Assembly (NCBI RefSeq): GCF_001854325.1
Contig: NZ_CP017754.1
Coordinates: forward strand, 3,100,001-3,164,000
DNA from: Cupriavidus malaysiensis
GTDB taxonomy: Bacteria > Pseudomonadota > Gammaproteobacteria > Burkholderiales > Burkholderiaceae
DNA length: 64,000 bases
Direction of reading: 5' to 3'
Position 1 is the stretch's first letter. The number at the start of each line of letters is the position of its first letter. The notes beneath the pieces were generated by a model that was given only the letters and a program-made list of their open reading frames with translations, did not search any database and was not told the origin of the DNA. Shown here piece by piece: positions 28,089 through 38,942 of this stretch. A program made the position numbers and the translations under genes.

Positions 28089-28838
28089 TCAGCCGGCCTT
28101 GCGGATGCGGTCTTCGATATGCTTGGCGCGGTCGTCCGAGCCAGGATGCGACGAGAACATGCTCGACTTGCCACCGTCGAGCTTGGCCAGCTTCTGGAAG
28201 GCGGTCACGAGGCCGCGCGTGTTGGCCTTGTTCTTGCTCAGCAGGTCGAAGGAGTAATCGTCGGCCGCGCTTTCCTGCGTCTGCGAGAACTGCGCGTTGA
28301 CCAGGGCCTCGCCCAGCTCGCCGAGCTGCGAGTTCGACAGCGCTGCCGCGGCGCCATTGCCGGACGCCGCCAGCGCGCCGCGCGCTGCCATCGCCGTATA
28401 GGCCACCTGCATCTTGTTCTTGGTGTGGCCCAGCGCTACGTGGCCCAGTTCATGGCCCAGCACGCCACGTACCTCATCGTCGGTCATCATGTCCATCAGC
28501 CCGCTGTAGACACGGACGCAGCCGTTGGCCATCGCCCAGGCGTTCACGTCCTTGGTCAGGTAGACCTTGGCATTGACGTTGGAGACGTCGGCGGTGGTCA
28601 GGCCGGTCATGATCTTGGCCAGGCGCTTGCCATAAGCGCTGTTCGCGGCGGCGATCTTGCTGGTCTTGTCCGATTCGGCGCACGCCTGGTCGGACAGGCT
28701 CTTGACATCGGCGTCGCTGAGAGTGGCTGCCTTCAGCAGCGCACTGCCGGCGCCCACCATGCCGTTCACATCGGTGCCGGCGCAAGCGCTCAACATGACT
28801 GCGGCAGCCGCCGCGGCCAGGATTGCGGGAGTCTTCAT
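28089..28838 (-). CDS. M48 family lipoprotein metalloprotease
   Basis: A 249-residue zinc protease. The N-terminus has a lipoprotein signal with lipobox LSAC (Cys19), so it should be anchored in a membrane. The zinc site is HELGH (129-133) and Glu189 in ESAADD, as in the M48 family (LoiP/YggG and HtpX relatives). It is likely to act in the periplasm in quality control of outer-membrane proteins. The start at 28838 is chosen to fit the signal peptide; the ribosome site is weak. It lies convergent to the usp gene. Confidence 0.88.
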   Translation of the reverse strand: MKTPAILAAAAAAVMLSACAGTDVNGMVGAGSALLKAATLSDADVKSLSDQACAESDKTSKIAAANSAYGKRLAKIMTGLTTADVSNVNAKVYLTKDVNAWAMANGCVRVYSGLMDMMTDDEVRGVLGHELGHVALGHTKNKMQVAYTAMAARGALAASGNGAAAALSNSQLGELGEALVNAQFSQTQESAADDYSFDLLSKNKANTRGLVTAFQKLAKLDGGKSSMFSSHPGSDDRAKHIEDRIRKAG

Positions 28839-29186
28839 GGTTCTAGGCCCTGGAGAGTGCAGGCATCCGCACCCATCGGTACGAAGCGGCCTGCTTATTG
28901 TGGTATATGTGCGCAAAGATGCGCACAAGAGGATACCCCTGGCGCCACAGAATCGAAACCCGATACCTTGAATTGTTGCAAATTGTGACAATTACCAAAA
29001 TCATCACAATCGCCCGAGCCCGGCCAGCGCGGGACGGCGCGCGATACATCAAAAAAAACCGCGCCGTCCTGAGAGAGACACGGCGCGGCGCCCAAAAAGG
29101 AAACGCGATGGTCGCGCGCTCCCTGGCGTGGCAGGCGGATGCACCAGGCATCCGGCCACTGTGTGGTGATGATCGGCTGCGGAAAG
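28839..29186. other. Intergenic region between the M48 protease gene and aceA
   Basis: This 348-bp gap holds the aceA terminator at 29051-29089 and an AT-rich stretch near 28970-29015 that may contain the protease promoter on the - strand, though no good box pair is seen. No credible gene is present. Confidence 0.6.
29051..29089 (-). terminator. Terminator downstream of aceA
   Basis: On the - strand a G+C-rich stem (CGCGCCGTG with its near-complement) and 9-11 base loop precede a tract of eight T residues. It lies about 100 bases after the aceA stop. Confidence 0.83.
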
Positions 29187-30485
<1,299 letters not shown>

Positions 30486-30848
30486 GTTCGCTCTCCAATG
30501 ACGTTTGAGGGTATGGCGAAGAAAACTCGTTGGATCGGCGCGGGGCGCCCGCCTGCCGTCCGACCTGCCGCCCCGCATCCGTTGGCGCTGATGGCCAGCC
30601 AGCGGTGCCTGTTCCGAGCGCCAGGTCATGTGTCTTATATAAGAGTTTAGAAAACCATCCCGCGCCGCAACAAGCGTCATAGGTGTCAAACAGACAGTTT
30701 TATTTTTTATAAAAATCAAATAGTTAAAGAAATCATTCCATGATATGGCAAGCAGTCCTCCATCATGAGATAGGACGCCAGCACCGTGCATCCGTGCATT
30801 TTTGCCGAACAGAACCTCATTTCATATCGCAAAAAAACGAGGTACCAG
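30486..30848. other. Regulatory region upstream of aceA
   Basis: A 363-bp gap, unusually A+T-rich for this genome between about 30630 and 30760, typical of a regulated promoter. It contains the palindrome at 30633-30644 and a TTGACA on the - strand at 30684-30689 that has no matching -10 at the right distance. No gene is supported in it. Confidence 0.6.
30633..30644 (-). promoter_or_regulatory. Palindrome TCTTATATAAGA upstream of aceA
   Basis: A perfect 12-bp palindrome 148 bases upstream of the aceA start, in an A+T-rich region. It could be an operator or overlap a -10 element. The binding protein is not identified here. Confidence 0.5.
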
Positions 30849-31877
30849 TCAAGCCGCTCGCTGCACATGCGCGGCAAGCAGCGCGGCACTCGCCTCGGCG
30901 CCCTCGATATGCTCGACGAACTCATGCACCATCGCGGCCATGCCGGCAGGGTCGGACAGCGGCAGCCAATGCCGCGCCTCGACTTCGCGCCGCCATAGCG
31001 ACGGCACCCAGCGCGGCAGCTTGTCGAAAAGTGCGGGACGCACATAGCGGTCGAGCGTCGGCACGATCAATTGCACCGGTGCATGGGCGTAGCGCTGGCG
31101 CGGCGCCCGCAGGCGCGGCAGGAAATTGGCGCGGTACAGTGCCGCGCCGCGGCAGCCGTCTTCGGCCTGGGTGGGACTGGCGCCGACCTCGACCCGCTCG
31201 CTCAGGCGCAGATAGCGCGACCAGTGACGTCCGAGCCAGGTCCGCCAGTTCCATTCAGGCAGCCAGGGCAGATGGAAGAAGAGGATGTACCAGGACGCCA
31301 TCAGTTGGCGCAACGAGGCCAACAGCGCACCCGGCGTGGGGCGCCCGGCCTGCTCGCGCAGCGCCAGGCTGACGTGATCCAGGCACGGCCCGGAGCAGGA
31401 CGTGAAGGAGGCGATGCGCCCGCGCAGGCGCGCATCGGTGACGAATTCCCAGCTCTGGATCGAGCCCCAGTCATGGCCCACCAGATGCACCGGCCCCTGT
31501 GGCGACACGGCATCCAGCACAGCGATGAAATCGTCGGCCAGGCATTGCAGGCGGTAGCCATCGCGCCCCGCCGGAGCGCCGGAGGCCCCGGCGCCGCGCA
31601 CATCGTAGACGACCACCTCGAAAGCGCTCGACAGGCAGGCCGCCACGCCATCCCAGACATGGCTGTTGTCCGGGTATCCATGCACCAGCACCACCACGGG
31701 ACACCCCGGACGCTCCCAGATGCGGCCGGCCAGGCGCACGTCGCCCGACATCACGGCAAAGGCCCGCGCGGCGGCGATGCGGACACCGCCTGGCGCGCCT
31801 TGGCCGGGCGGCCCGGCCGCCGGGGAAGGCTTCGGTTCCTTAAGCGGCACGAAGGCGGGAGTAGAAGGTGGGGGCAT
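30849..31877 (-). CDS. Alpha/beta-hydrolase, epoxide-hydrolase or dehalogenase-like
   Basis: A 342-residue protein with HGYPD (67-71) as oxyanion motif and nucleophile Asp136 in GHDWGS, the arrangement of epoxide hydrolases and haloalkane dehalogenases rather than Ser-esterases. The catalytic His lies near the C-terminus in EARHWLPLS. The first 35 residues are Pro/Ala-rich and not conserved, so a later start such as residue 43 is possible. A role in PHB or fatty-acid metabolism cannot be read; substrate unknown. Confidence 0.83.
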   Translation of the reverse strand: MPPPSTPAFVPLKEPKPSPAAGPPGQGAPGGVRIAAARAFAVMSGDVRLAGRIWERPGCPVVVLVHGYPDNSHVWDGVAACLSSAFEVVVYDVRGAGASGAPAGRDGYRLQCLADDFIAVLDAVSPQGPVHLVGHDWGSIQSWEFVTDARLRGRIASFTSCSGPCLDHVSLALREQAGRPTPGALLASLRQLMASWYILFFHLPWLPEWNWRTWLGRHWSRYLRLSERVEVGASPTQAEDGCRGAALYRANFLPRLRAPRQRYAHAPVQLIVPTLDRYVRPALFDKLPRWVPSLWRREVEARHWLPLSDPAGMAAMVHEFVEHIEGAEASAALLAAHVQRAA

Positions 31878-32008
31878 GGGCTTCCTTTACATCAACGGAT
31901 GTCAGGGTTGCCCATGCTAACCGGAAGGCGGCCGGGCAGGCAGCCCGGACAGCCGTTTGAAACGGATCGGTCGTTGCGGCGCCGCCGGTGCCGCCGACAG
32001 ACGAAGCG

Positions 32009-32428
32009 TCAGGCGGGTGCTTGGTCGCGCGCGCGCCGGTAGGTCACCCAGTCACCGCTCTCGATGCGCGGCAGCGCGGCGGCAGCCGCGGCGTCGACCG
32101 GATAGATCAGGCAGTCCAGCGGCGCCCCGCCGGGGCGCGCTACCGGCATGGTGGTGCGCACGAACAGCGTGGCCTGGCCGGGATAGACCTCCTCGATCTC
32201 GTCGAGCACCGGCACCAGCGCCTCGTCGACCTCGTAGATATCGCCCAGCACCGCTCCCGCGGCGCCGTCGGCGACCAGCCCGGGATAGCTGCCGAAGTCA
32301 TAGAGACGGCCCGCCACCGTGCCGCTGCCCAGGCAGCGCGGCGCGGCGATGCCATGGCGTGCCGCAGCGGTATTCAGATCGTTGACCTCGCCGGCGCGCA
32401 AGGTTCCATAGACGAAGACCAGCGGCAT
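32009..32428 (-). CDS. Gamma-glutamylcyclotransferase (AIG2-like) family protein
   Basis: A 139-residue GGCT/AIG2-fold protein with the signature VFVYGTLRAGEVN near the N-terminus and acidic catalytic-type residues in LDEIEEVYPG. Members remove or rearrange gamma-glutamyl amines, but many remain uncharacterised. It starts 2 bases after the rraA stop, so the two are cotranscribed and likely translationally coupled. Confidence 0.85.
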   Translation of the reverse strand: MPLVFVYGTLRAGEVNDLNTAAARHGIAAPRCLGSGTVAGRLYDFGSYPGLVADGAAGAVLGDIYEVDEALVPVLDEIEEVYPGQATLFVRTTMPVARPGGAPLDCLIYPVDAAAAAALPRIESGDWVTYRRARDQAPA

Positions 32429-32430
32429 CT

Positions 32431-32934
32431 TCAGCCTGCATGGAGGGGCTTGTCGGCAACCAGCACGCCGTCGGCATCCGCATAGACCCAGTCGCCGGGA
32501 TGCACCACGCCGCCCGGCATCTGTACGGCGACCTCACGCTCGCCGACGTTGCGCTTCTGGCTCTTCTGCGGATGCACGGCCAGCGCCCGCACGCCCACCT
32601 CGCAGGCATTGAGTTCGTCGGTATCGCGCACGCAGCCGTTGACCACGATGCCCACCCAGCCATTCTTGTCGGCAAGCTGGCCCAGGTTGCCGCCGACCAG
32701 CGCGCAGCGCAGAGAGCCGCCGCCGTCGACCACCAGCACGCGGCCCTCGCCCGGTGTCTCCAGGACCGCGCGCACCAGCGAGTTGTCCTCGAAGACCTTG
32801 AGCGTGGCGGCCTGCCCCGCGAACGTGGCGCGCTTGCCGAGCTGCCGCGCGAACACGGGCGCCAGCACGCGCAGCGTGCCGGCGGCGATGGCCGGCTCGT
32901 TGGCGTCGCACAGGTCGGTGGTGGCGAATATCAT
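32431..32934 (-). CDS. rraA: RraA family protein (RNase E regulator / HMG aldolase fold)
   Basis: A 167-residue RraA-like protein: [16 protein letters not shown], the conserved [13 protein letters not shown] segment and the [10 protein letters not shown] motif with Arg-Asp. In Escherichia coli RraA trims RNase E activity; homologues in other bacteria are 4-hydroxy-4-methyl-2-oxoglutarate aldolases with the same fold and the Arg-Asp pair. Both are possible here. Start at 32934 has AGGAG 6 bases upstream. Coupled to the AIG2-like gene. Confidence 0.88.
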   Translation of the reverse strand: MIFATTDLCDANEPAIAAGTLRVLAPVFARQLGKRATFAGQAATLKVFEDNSLVRAVLETPGEGRVLVVDGGGSLRCALVGGNLGQLADKNGWVGIVVNGCVRDTDELNACEVGVRALAVHPQKSQKRNVGEREVAVQMPGGVVHPGDWVYADADGVLVADKPLHAG

Positions 32935-32989
32935 GGGTAACTCCTGGACTTGGTTGAAGGAATGCGGTGGCGGCGCATGCCCGCGCCAC

Positions 32990-34750
32990 TCATTGGCCGC
33001 CGCGGCCGGCGGCGAGTGCCTGCGCACGGATCGCCGACAGGGTCGTGCGTGGCGTGATTGCATCCGGGTCGACGCGGACCTCGATCAATGCCGGGCGCCC
33101 CGCCGCCAGTGCTTCGCGCAGGGCAGGCTCGAAGGCGCTGGTCTCGGTCACGAGGACGCCGTGCGCGCCGTAGGCTCGCGCCAGCGCGGCGAAGTCCGGG
33201 TTGTGCAGCTCGGTGCCGCTGACATGGGCCGGGTACTCGCGCTCCTGGTGCATGCGGATGGTGCCGTACATGCCGTTGTTGACCACGATGAAGACCACGG
33301 CGGCGCCGTACTGCACGGCCGTGGCCAGTTCCTGGCCGTTCATCAGGAAACAGCCGTCGCCGGCCAGCGCCACCACCGTGCGCTGCGGGAAGGCGATCTT
33401 GGCCCCGACCGCGGCGGGCACGCCGTAGCCCATGGCACCGCTGGTCGGCGCGAGCTGGCCGCGACCGCCGGCGCGGAAGGGGCGATAGCGGAAATAGCGG
33501 TGCAGCCAGCTGGCGTAATTGCCCGCACCATTGGTCACCACAGCATCGTCGGGCAGCACGCGGTCCAGGGTACGCACCACTTCGGCCATGTCCACGCCTG
33601 CGTGCGCAGCGCCCGCCTCGGCCGCCGGCGGCACGCGATAGCGCTCGTAGTCGGCATGGGCCGCCTCGGTCCAGGCACGCCAGCGCGCCGCCACCGGCGG
33701 CTCGAGGCGCGCCAGGCGCGCGGCGATGGCCGGCATCGAGGCCTGCACCATCAGGTCGGCCTGGTACACGCTGCCCAGTTCCTCGGCGCCCGCGTGCACG
33801 TGGATCAGCGTCTGCGTTGGTCGCGGCGCCCGCACCAGGGTATAGCCACCGGTGGTCATCTCGCCCAGGCGCGGCCCGACCGCCAGCAACAGGTCGGCGC
33901 CGCGGATCCGTTCCGCGAGCGCGGGATTGATGCCGATGCCGACGTCGCCCGCATAGTTGGGATGGCGGTTGTCGAACAGGTCCTGCCCGCGGAAGGCGCA
34001 GCCCACCGGCAGCGCAAAGCGCTCCGCGAACTGTTCCATCTGGGCGCAGGCCTCGGGCGTCCAGCCGCTGCCGCCCAGCAGCAGGAAGGGACGCTCGGCG
34101 CCGGCCAGCAGGCTGGCCAGGCGCGCCAGCTCGGCTTCGCCGGGCCAGCTCATGACACGCTGGTAGGGCGCGGGCAGGGCCGCCGCGGCGTGCCGGGTCA
34201 ACATGTCCTCGGGCAGCGCCAGAACGACCGGCCCCGGGCGGCCGGCGGTCGCGGTCTGGTAGGCGCGCGCCACATACTCCGGAATGCGCTCCACCCGGTC
34301 GACCTGCGCCACCCACTTGGCCATCTGGCCGAACATGCGGCGATAGTCGATTTCCTGGAAGGCTTCGCGGTCCATGAAGTCGGTGCCGACCTGGCCGATG
34401 AACAAGATCATCGGCGTCGAATCCTGGAAAGCCGTGTGGACGCCGATGCTGGCATTGGTCGCCCCTGGCCCGCGCGTGCAGAAGGCCAGGCCAGGCTGGC
34501 CGGTCAGCTTGCCGTAGGCTTCGGCCATCACGGCCGCCCCGCCCTCCTGCCGGCAGACGATGAAACGCATCTGCTCGCGGCGCCGGTGGAAGCCATCGAG
34601 CACGGCCAGGTAGCTTTCGCCCGGCACGCCGAAGGCCAGGCGTGCGCCCTGGGCCAGCAGGGTGTCGACCAGCAGGTGGCCACCCAGTTCGGCGGATGGC
34701 GAGGAAACAGCGGGATCAGCGGGAGCAGGAGCGGGAATCGGCTGGGACAT
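32990..34750 (-). CDS. Thiamine-diphosphate enzyme, acetolactate-synthase-like
   Basis: A 586-residue ThDP enzyme with the three expected domains. The cofactor-activating Glu69 (CRQEGGAA), the RGPGATNA segment, a central FAD/ADP-type domain and the C-terminal Gly-Asp-Gly...Asn-Asn cofactor motif ([10 protein letters not shown] through VVNN) are present. It belongs to the acetolactate synthase/benzoylformate decarboxylase superfamily but is not the ilvB core gene, since no ilvH-like subunit lies beside it. The substrate is unknown. The start at 34750 fits the conserved N-terminus, with a longer open frame upstream. Confidence 0.85.
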   Translation of the reverse strand: MSQPIPAPAPADPAVSSPSAELGGHLLVDTLLAQGARLAFGVPGESYLAVLDGFHRRREQMRFIVCRQEGGAAVMAEAYGKLTGQPGLAFCTRGPGATNASIGVHTAFQDSTPMILFIGQVGTDFMDREAFQEIDYRRMFGQMAKWVAQVDRVERIPEYVARAYQTATAGRPGPVVLALPEDMLTRHAAAALPAPYQRVMSWPGEAELARLASLLAGAERPFLLLGGSGWTPEACAQMEQFAERFALPVGCAFRGQDLFDNRHPNYAGDVGIGINPALAERIRGADLLLAVGPRLGEMTTGGYTLVRAPRPTQTLIHVHAGAEELGSVYQADLMVQASMPAIAARLARLEPPVAARWRAWTEAAHADYERYRVPPAAEAGAAHAGVDMAEVVRTLDRVLPDDAVVTNGAGNYASWLHRYFRYRPFRAGGRGQLAPTSGAMGYGVPAAVGAKIAFPQRTVVALAGDGCFLMNGQELATAVQYGAAVVFIVVNNGMYGTIRMHQEREYPAHVSGTELHNPDFAALARAYGAHGVLVTETSAFEPALREALAAGRPALIEVRVDPDAITPRTTLSAIRAQALAAGRGGQ

Positions 34751-34946
34751 GACGGCTGGCGGCGGCTGGCGGCAGATGACGTCGAGGGAAGGCTCGGGCG
34801 GCAGCGCGACGCAGCAAACCGCAGCGTGCTGGCCGCCGCGCGTCCCAGGCCGGTCGGGGCGCGCAAGGCGCCGCCCCAAGCTCGACATCATAGAGGAAAT
34901 CCACGCTGCCCAGCGCAGCGTGTCCCGCGCGACGGGACCGCCGCCG

Positions 34947-35753
34947 CTACATCTGGCGGAACAGGTGCGCGTACTGGCGCGCCACCGGCAGCATTTCGTT
35001 GCGGTGGCGCAGTTTGAGGCTGACCCGCCCCAGCGACTGGTTGACGGCACTGGTTACGCAATCGATGTTGACGACGGTGCCGCGGTGGATCTGCCAGAAG
35101 CGCTCTGGATCGAGCTGCTGCGCCAACTCGCGCAGGCTGGTGCGGATCAAGGCCTCGCCATTGGCCGACACCACGTTGACGTACTTATCGGTCGCCTCCA
35201 GGTAGATCACCTCGTCGACCGGGATGATGCGGACTTCCTGGCCCACCAGGGCCTTGATGAAGCGCAGGTACTGGCCCGGCTGCTGCGGCGGCCGCTCGAG
35301 CGACTCCAGCCGCTCGAGCAATTGGGCCAGGCGCGCGCTGTCGACCTGGGCCGGTGCGGGTCCGGCGGCAGCCGGCCCGGCCAGGCGGGCCTTGAGGCGC
35401 GCGACGGTGGCGGCCAGGCGCTCGCTCTGTACCGGCTTGAGCACGTAGTCGACCGCGGCCCGCTCGAAAGCCTCTACCGCGAACTGGTCATAGGCTGTCA
35501 CGAACACGACCAGCGGCGGCCGCGGCGACTCGAGCAGTTCGCGCGCCACGTCCAGGCCGCTCATGCCGGGCATGCGGATGTCGAGGAAGGCGACTTGCGG
35601 CGCTTCGGCACGCGCTGCCTCCAGCGCCGCCACGCCATCATGCACCGCCGCCACCACCAGTGCCTCCGGCCACAGCCGTGCCAGCTCGGCCTCCAGCACG
35701 CGGGCCAGCAGCGGCTCGTCATCGGCGATCAGGACGGTGGGACTTTGCGCCAT
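34947..35753 (-). CDS. LytTR-family response regulator
   Basis: A 268-residue regulator: an N-terminal receiver with acidic Asp11-Asp12, phosphoacceptor Asp58 (FLDIRMPG) and Lys near 107, a linker of Ala/Pro, and a C-terminal LytTR DNA-binding domain (IYLEATDKYVNVVSANGE, and SLGRVSLKLRHRNEM). It pairs with the histidine kinase gene just upstream. The ribosome site GAGGAGGT lies 6 bases before the ATG. Confidence 0.94.
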   Translation of the reverse strand: MAQSPTVLIADDEPLLARVLEAELARLWPEALVVAAVHDGVAALEAARAEAPQVAFLDIRMPGMSGLDVARELLESPRPPLVVFVTAYDQFAVEAFERAAVDYVLKPVQSERLAATVARLKARLAGPAAAGPAPAQVDSARLAQLLERLESLERPPQQPGQYLRFIKALVGQEVRIIPVDEVIYLEATDKYVNVVSANGEALIRTSLRELAQQLDPERFWQIHRGTVVNIDCVTSAVNQSLGRVSLKLRHRNEMLPVARQYAHLFRQM

Positions 35754-35772
35754 CAGCGGACCTCCTCGATAT

Positions 35773-35796
35773 CGTTGTCGTTGTCGTTGTCGTTGT
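35773..35796 (-). repeat. Hexanucleotide tandem repeat between kinase and regulator genes
   Basis: Four consecutive CGTTGT units (+ strand) at 35773-35796 followed by two degenerate ones. They lie in the 98-bp spacer between the kinase stop and the response-regulator start, upstream of the ribosome site. Slippage could change spacer length without touching either protein. Confidence 0.85.
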
Positions 35797-35851
35797 CATT
35801 GCCGTTCAGTTGCCACGGCCGCTGCCGGCACAGCCGCCGAGGGCCCGCGGC

Positions 35852-37030
35852 TCAGGAACGTGCGGCGGCGCCGAGCGAAGCGGTGGCAGGCCTTCCCGCC
35901 AGCGCCGGCCCGGCTTCCCCGGCACCGGAAGCGGCGCGCTGGCCGGAATCCCTCGCCCCCTGGCCGATCGGCAGGGTCAGGCGCACGATCACGCCACGCG
36001 GGCTGTTCTCTTCGATCTGCATGGAAGCCCCGGCGCCGAAGATGCGCGCCAGCCGCTCGCGCACATGCGTCAGGCCGAGGCCGGAACCCTTGCCGCCGCC
36101 ATGCGCAAACCCGACGCCGGTATCGGCAATCGACACCTGCACGGCGCCGTCGCCTGCGGCCCGTGCCGACAGCACGATGCGTCCGCCCATCATGCAAGGC
36201 TCGATACCGTGGGTGACGGCGTTCTCGACCAGCGGCTGGATCAGCATCGGCGGGATCTCGACCTCCGCCAGCTCGGCCGGCAGGTCGAGCTCATACGACA
36301 AGCGGGCGCCGAAGCGCATGCCCTGGATATCCAGGTAGCTGCGCAGCAGTTCGAACTCCTGGCTCAGCGTGCACTGCTCGGCGCGCGTATGCGCCAGCGA
36401 GGTGCGCAGGAAGCCGATCAGCCGCTGCAGCAGGCGGCGCGCAGCGTGCGGGTCGGTGGCGATGAGGCCATCCAGGTTGGCCAGCGAATTGAACAGGAAG
36501 TGGGGCTCGATCTGCGCCTGCAGTGCCATCAGCTGCGCACGCACCAGTTGCTTCTCCGCCTCCTCCCGCTGCAAGGCGTCGAGCGCCGCATGCCGCTCCA
36601 GGTAGGCCAGTTTCTCGCGCGACCAGTAGAAGTAGATCATGCTCGCCGAGGCCAGCATCCCCACCACCAGGCTGACACGCATCATTTCGCTGATCTCGCC
36701 CGGCGTCTTGGGCGGCAGGCCCAGCGACACGCGTGAGCACCAGCCGCCGATGATGACTCCCAGCGGCACTGCCGCCGCCGCCAGCAACAGGAAAGGCAGG
36801 CGGCGCGGCTTGTCGTTCCACCACAGGAAGACGCGCGGGATATCGATCAGCACCCAGATCGACAGACCGATCAACTGGCTGTAGACGAAGTTGTGCCAGA
36901 GCGAGCCGCCGGTCTGGAAACCGTAGTTCAGGCTGACCGCAATCACGGTGTTCATGCAGAGCACGAACGCGAGATCACGCATGAGGATCGAGAAACGCGA
37001 CGGCACGGCAAGAGCAAGGCAGGGTTTCAT
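35852..37030 (-). CDS. LytS/YehU-type sensor histidine kinase
   Basis: A 392-residue kinase with about four transmembrane segments in the first 140 residues, a short coiled coil, then the His_kinase domain: phospho-His177 in IEPHFLFNSL, the N box with Asn270 (LVENAVTHG), and a Gly-rich GxGxGLGL ATP lid. The C-terminus is an Ala/Gly-rich tail. It should phosphorylate the adjacent LytTR regulator. No sensor domain with a known ligand is present. Start 37030 (MKPCLALA) is chosen from several; 36982 is also possible. Confidence 0.9.
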   Translation of the reverse strand: MKPCLALAVPSRFSILMRDLAFVLCMNTVIAVSLNYGFQTGGSLWHNFVYSQLIGLSIWVLIDIPRVFLWWNDKPRRLPFLLLAAAAVPLGVIIGGWCSRVSLGLPPKTPGEISEMMRVSLVVGMLASASMIYFYWSREKLAYLERHAALDALQREEAEKQLVRAQLMALQAQIEPHFLFNSLANLDGLIATDPHAARRLLQRLIGFLRTSLAHTRAEQCTLSQEFELLRSYLDIQGMRFGARLSYELDLPAELAEVEIPPMLIQPLVENAVTHGIEPCMMGGRIVLSARAAGDGAVQVSIADTGVGFAHGGGKGSGLGLTHVRERLARIFGAGASMQIEENSPRGVIVRLTLPIGQGARDSGQRAASGAGEAGPALAGRPATASLGAAARS

Positions 37031-37115
37031 GGCAACTATCTTAACCGCGTCCGTGGCAGCGGCAAGGCCCGGGCACCGCGCCGGCAACGCCCGCGGCACG
37101 CCCGCCGCCCGCACC

Positions 37116-37487
37116 TCAGTCGGCCGCACCCGGCTGCGGCCTGCGCGCACGCCACGCCTCGCGCCAGCCACCGCTCAACAGAAAGCGCGGAAAAGTGATC
37201 CATTGCTCGGCCAGGATGCGTGCCAGCGCGTCGCCTGCACCGCCGAACGGCTCGGGCGCGTGACGCTCAAGTCGATGGCCGCGCCCCTGCAGTGCCAGCG
37301 AGCCGAGCGCGGCGGCCAGGCCGGCGCCGGCGAACAGCGGGCTCCCCTGGCGGACGCCGGCCAGCACGGCCAATGTGCCGGCCATGAACAGGGGCACAGC
37401 GAACAGGTGCAGCAGCAGGTTGCGGGGATCCTGGTGGTTGCGGCCATAGCCGCGCCACTGCCACCGCAGCAGCGGGTCATCGCGCAT
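37116..37487 (-). CDS. Small membrane protein, Mpo1/DUF962-like
   Basis: A 123-residue protein starting MRDDPLLRWQWRGYGRNHQ. It has HQDPRNLLLHLFAVPLF, two hydrophobic helices and QGRGHRLERHAPEPF, with His-rich spacing resembling the DUF962/Mpo1 family of membrane dioxygenase-like proteins. The match is by pattern only. It lies 35 bases downstream of another small membrane-protein gene and upstream of the kinase gene. Confidence 0.6.
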   Translation of the reverse strand: MRDDPLLRWQWRGYGRNHQDPRNLLLHLFAVPLFMAGTLAVLAGVRQGSPLFAGAGLAAALGSLALQGRGHRLERHAPEPFGGAGDALARILAEQWITFPRFLLSGGWREAWRARRPQPGAAD

Positions 37488-37522
37488 GATCGGGCGCCTC
37501 GGGGGGCTGGCGGGTGCGCTGC

Positions 37523-37732
37523 TCAGCGGCGCAGGGCGCTGCGGCGCAGCAGCATCGCCACGCCGATGACCACCAGCAGCAGCGGCCACCACTGCCGCGC
37601 GAATGCTTGCGGCAGCAGCCCCGCATGCTGCAGCAGGAACACGCCGCCCAGCAGGATCAGGATCAGGGGGGCCAGCAGCCCGCGGTAGCGGGGGCGGCCG
37701 CAGCCTTCCTTCAATTCGTTCGCATTGCTCAC
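37523..37732 (-). CDS. Small two-span membrane protein (DUF5668/LiaI-like)
   Basis: A 69-residue protein with GTG start at 37732 (GGAG 9 bases upstream). Two hydrophobic segments, LLAPLILILLGGVFLL and WWPLLLVVIGVAMLL, are linked by a short loop containing Arg-Gln-Trp-Trp, the layout of the LiaI/LiaF transmembrane module (DUF5668). Function unknown; related modules respond to envelope stress. Confidence 0.65.
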   Translation of the reverse strand: MSNANELKEGCGRPRYRGLLAPLILILLGGVFLLQHAGLLPQAFARQWWPLLLVVIGVAMLLRRSALRR

Positions 37733-37994
37733 TCGCGCTCTCCTCGCACCGGCCTCGAGGGGCCGTTTCCTGCGCCGCAGCATGCCGGCTCCAGCCCGTG
37801 TCCGGGCTCGGGGAGCAGCGCCGCCGCCGCAGCGTGAACGCAATGTACGCCCGGCGCCGCCGCGGCGGAAGATGCGTGCGACGAATGGGCCTGGCGAGGC
37901 GCCAACGGCCCGGCAGGATGCGCGAGCGGGCGGCGGTGGCTGCCTGTGCGGCCTGATCGACCGCACAGGCCCCGGCGCCGGCAGGACGCCGGGC

Positions 37995-38942
37995 TCAGGC
38001 GGCCAGCGCCTGCCGCCCCGCCGTCTCGGTCAGCACCGTGCTGACGGTCTCGCGCGACAGGTGGGGGGCGAACATATTGATGAAAGCATGGGCATAGCCG
38101 CGCAGGTAGGCACCACGCCGCACCGCCACGCTGGTGGTGTTGGCCTCGAACAGATGGTCGGCCGAGATGCGCACCAGGCCGGCATCCTTGCGCTCGTCGT
38201 AGGCCATCGACGCGATGATGCCCACGCCGAGCTCCAGCTCCGCATAGGTCTTGATCACGTCGGCGTCCATCGCTGTCAGGACGATCTCCGGCTGGAGGCC
38301 GGCGGCGGCGAACGCGCCGTCGATCTTGCGGCGTCCGGTGAAACCGGCGTCGTAGGTAATGATGGGGAAGCTGGCGATATCTTCCAGCGTCGGCTCGGGC
38401 AGGTGCGTCAGCGGGTGATCCGGCGAAACCACCAGCACGTGCTGCCAGTGGTAGGCCTCGAAGGAGGTCAGCCCGGCTTCGCTGGCCACCGCCTCGGTGG
38501 CGATACCGATGTCGGCCTGCCCGGTCAGCAACAGTTCGACGATATGGGCAGGCGAAGCTTCCTGCAACGCCAGCGTCACATGCGGGTAGGCGCGACGGAA
38601 GCTCTGCACCACCTTGGGCAAGGCGTAGCGCGCCTGTGTATGGGTGGTGGCCACCGTCAGCCGGCCAGTGTGGCGCCCGGCGAACTCGTCGCCGGCCTGG
38701 CGCAGGTTCTCGGCCTCGAGCAGCAGGCGCTCGACGATGCGCACGATCTCGCGGCCCGGCTCGGTCAGGCCGGTCAGCCGCTTGCCGTAGCGCTCGAAGA
38801 TCTCCACGCCCAGCTCTTCCTCGAGTTCGCGGATCTGGCGCGACACGCCTGGCTGGGAGGTGTAGAGGGCGTTGGCGACCTCGGTCAGGTTGAACTGGCG
38901 GCGCACCGCCTCGCGGATCGATCGTAGTTGCTGGAAATTCAT
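37995..38942 (-). CDS. cysB: CysB-type LysR regulator of sulfur assimilation
   Basis: A 315-residue LysR protein starting [20 protein letters not shown], the N-terminus shared by CysB and Cbl, with helix-turn-helix [20 protein letters not shown]. The C-terminal domain includes [11 protein letters not shown], the sulfate/O-acetylserine-binding loop. CysB activates sulfate and sulfonate genes during sulfur starvation. The start overlaps the cysA stop by ATGA, so it is the last gene of cysTWA-cysB. Confidence 0.92.
   Translation of the reverse strand: MNFQQLRSIREAVRRQFNLTEVANALYTSQPGVSRQIRELEEELGVEIFERYGKRLTGLTEPGREIVRIVERLLLEAENLRQAGDEFAGRHTGRLTVATTHTQARYALPKVVQSFRRAYPHVTLALQEASPAHIVELLLTGQADIGIATEAVASEAGLTSFEAYHWQHVLVVSPDHPLTHLPEPTLEDIASFPIITYDAGFTGRRKIDGAFAAAGLQPEIVLTAMDADVIKTYAELELGVGIIASMAYDERKDAGLVRISADHLFEANTTSVAVRRGAYLRGYAHAFINMFAPHLSRETVSTVLTETAGRQALAA

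Noticed and set aside
30684..30689. TTGACA as -35 box for aceA
   Set aside because: No acceptable -10 sequence 16-18 bases downstream on the - strand.
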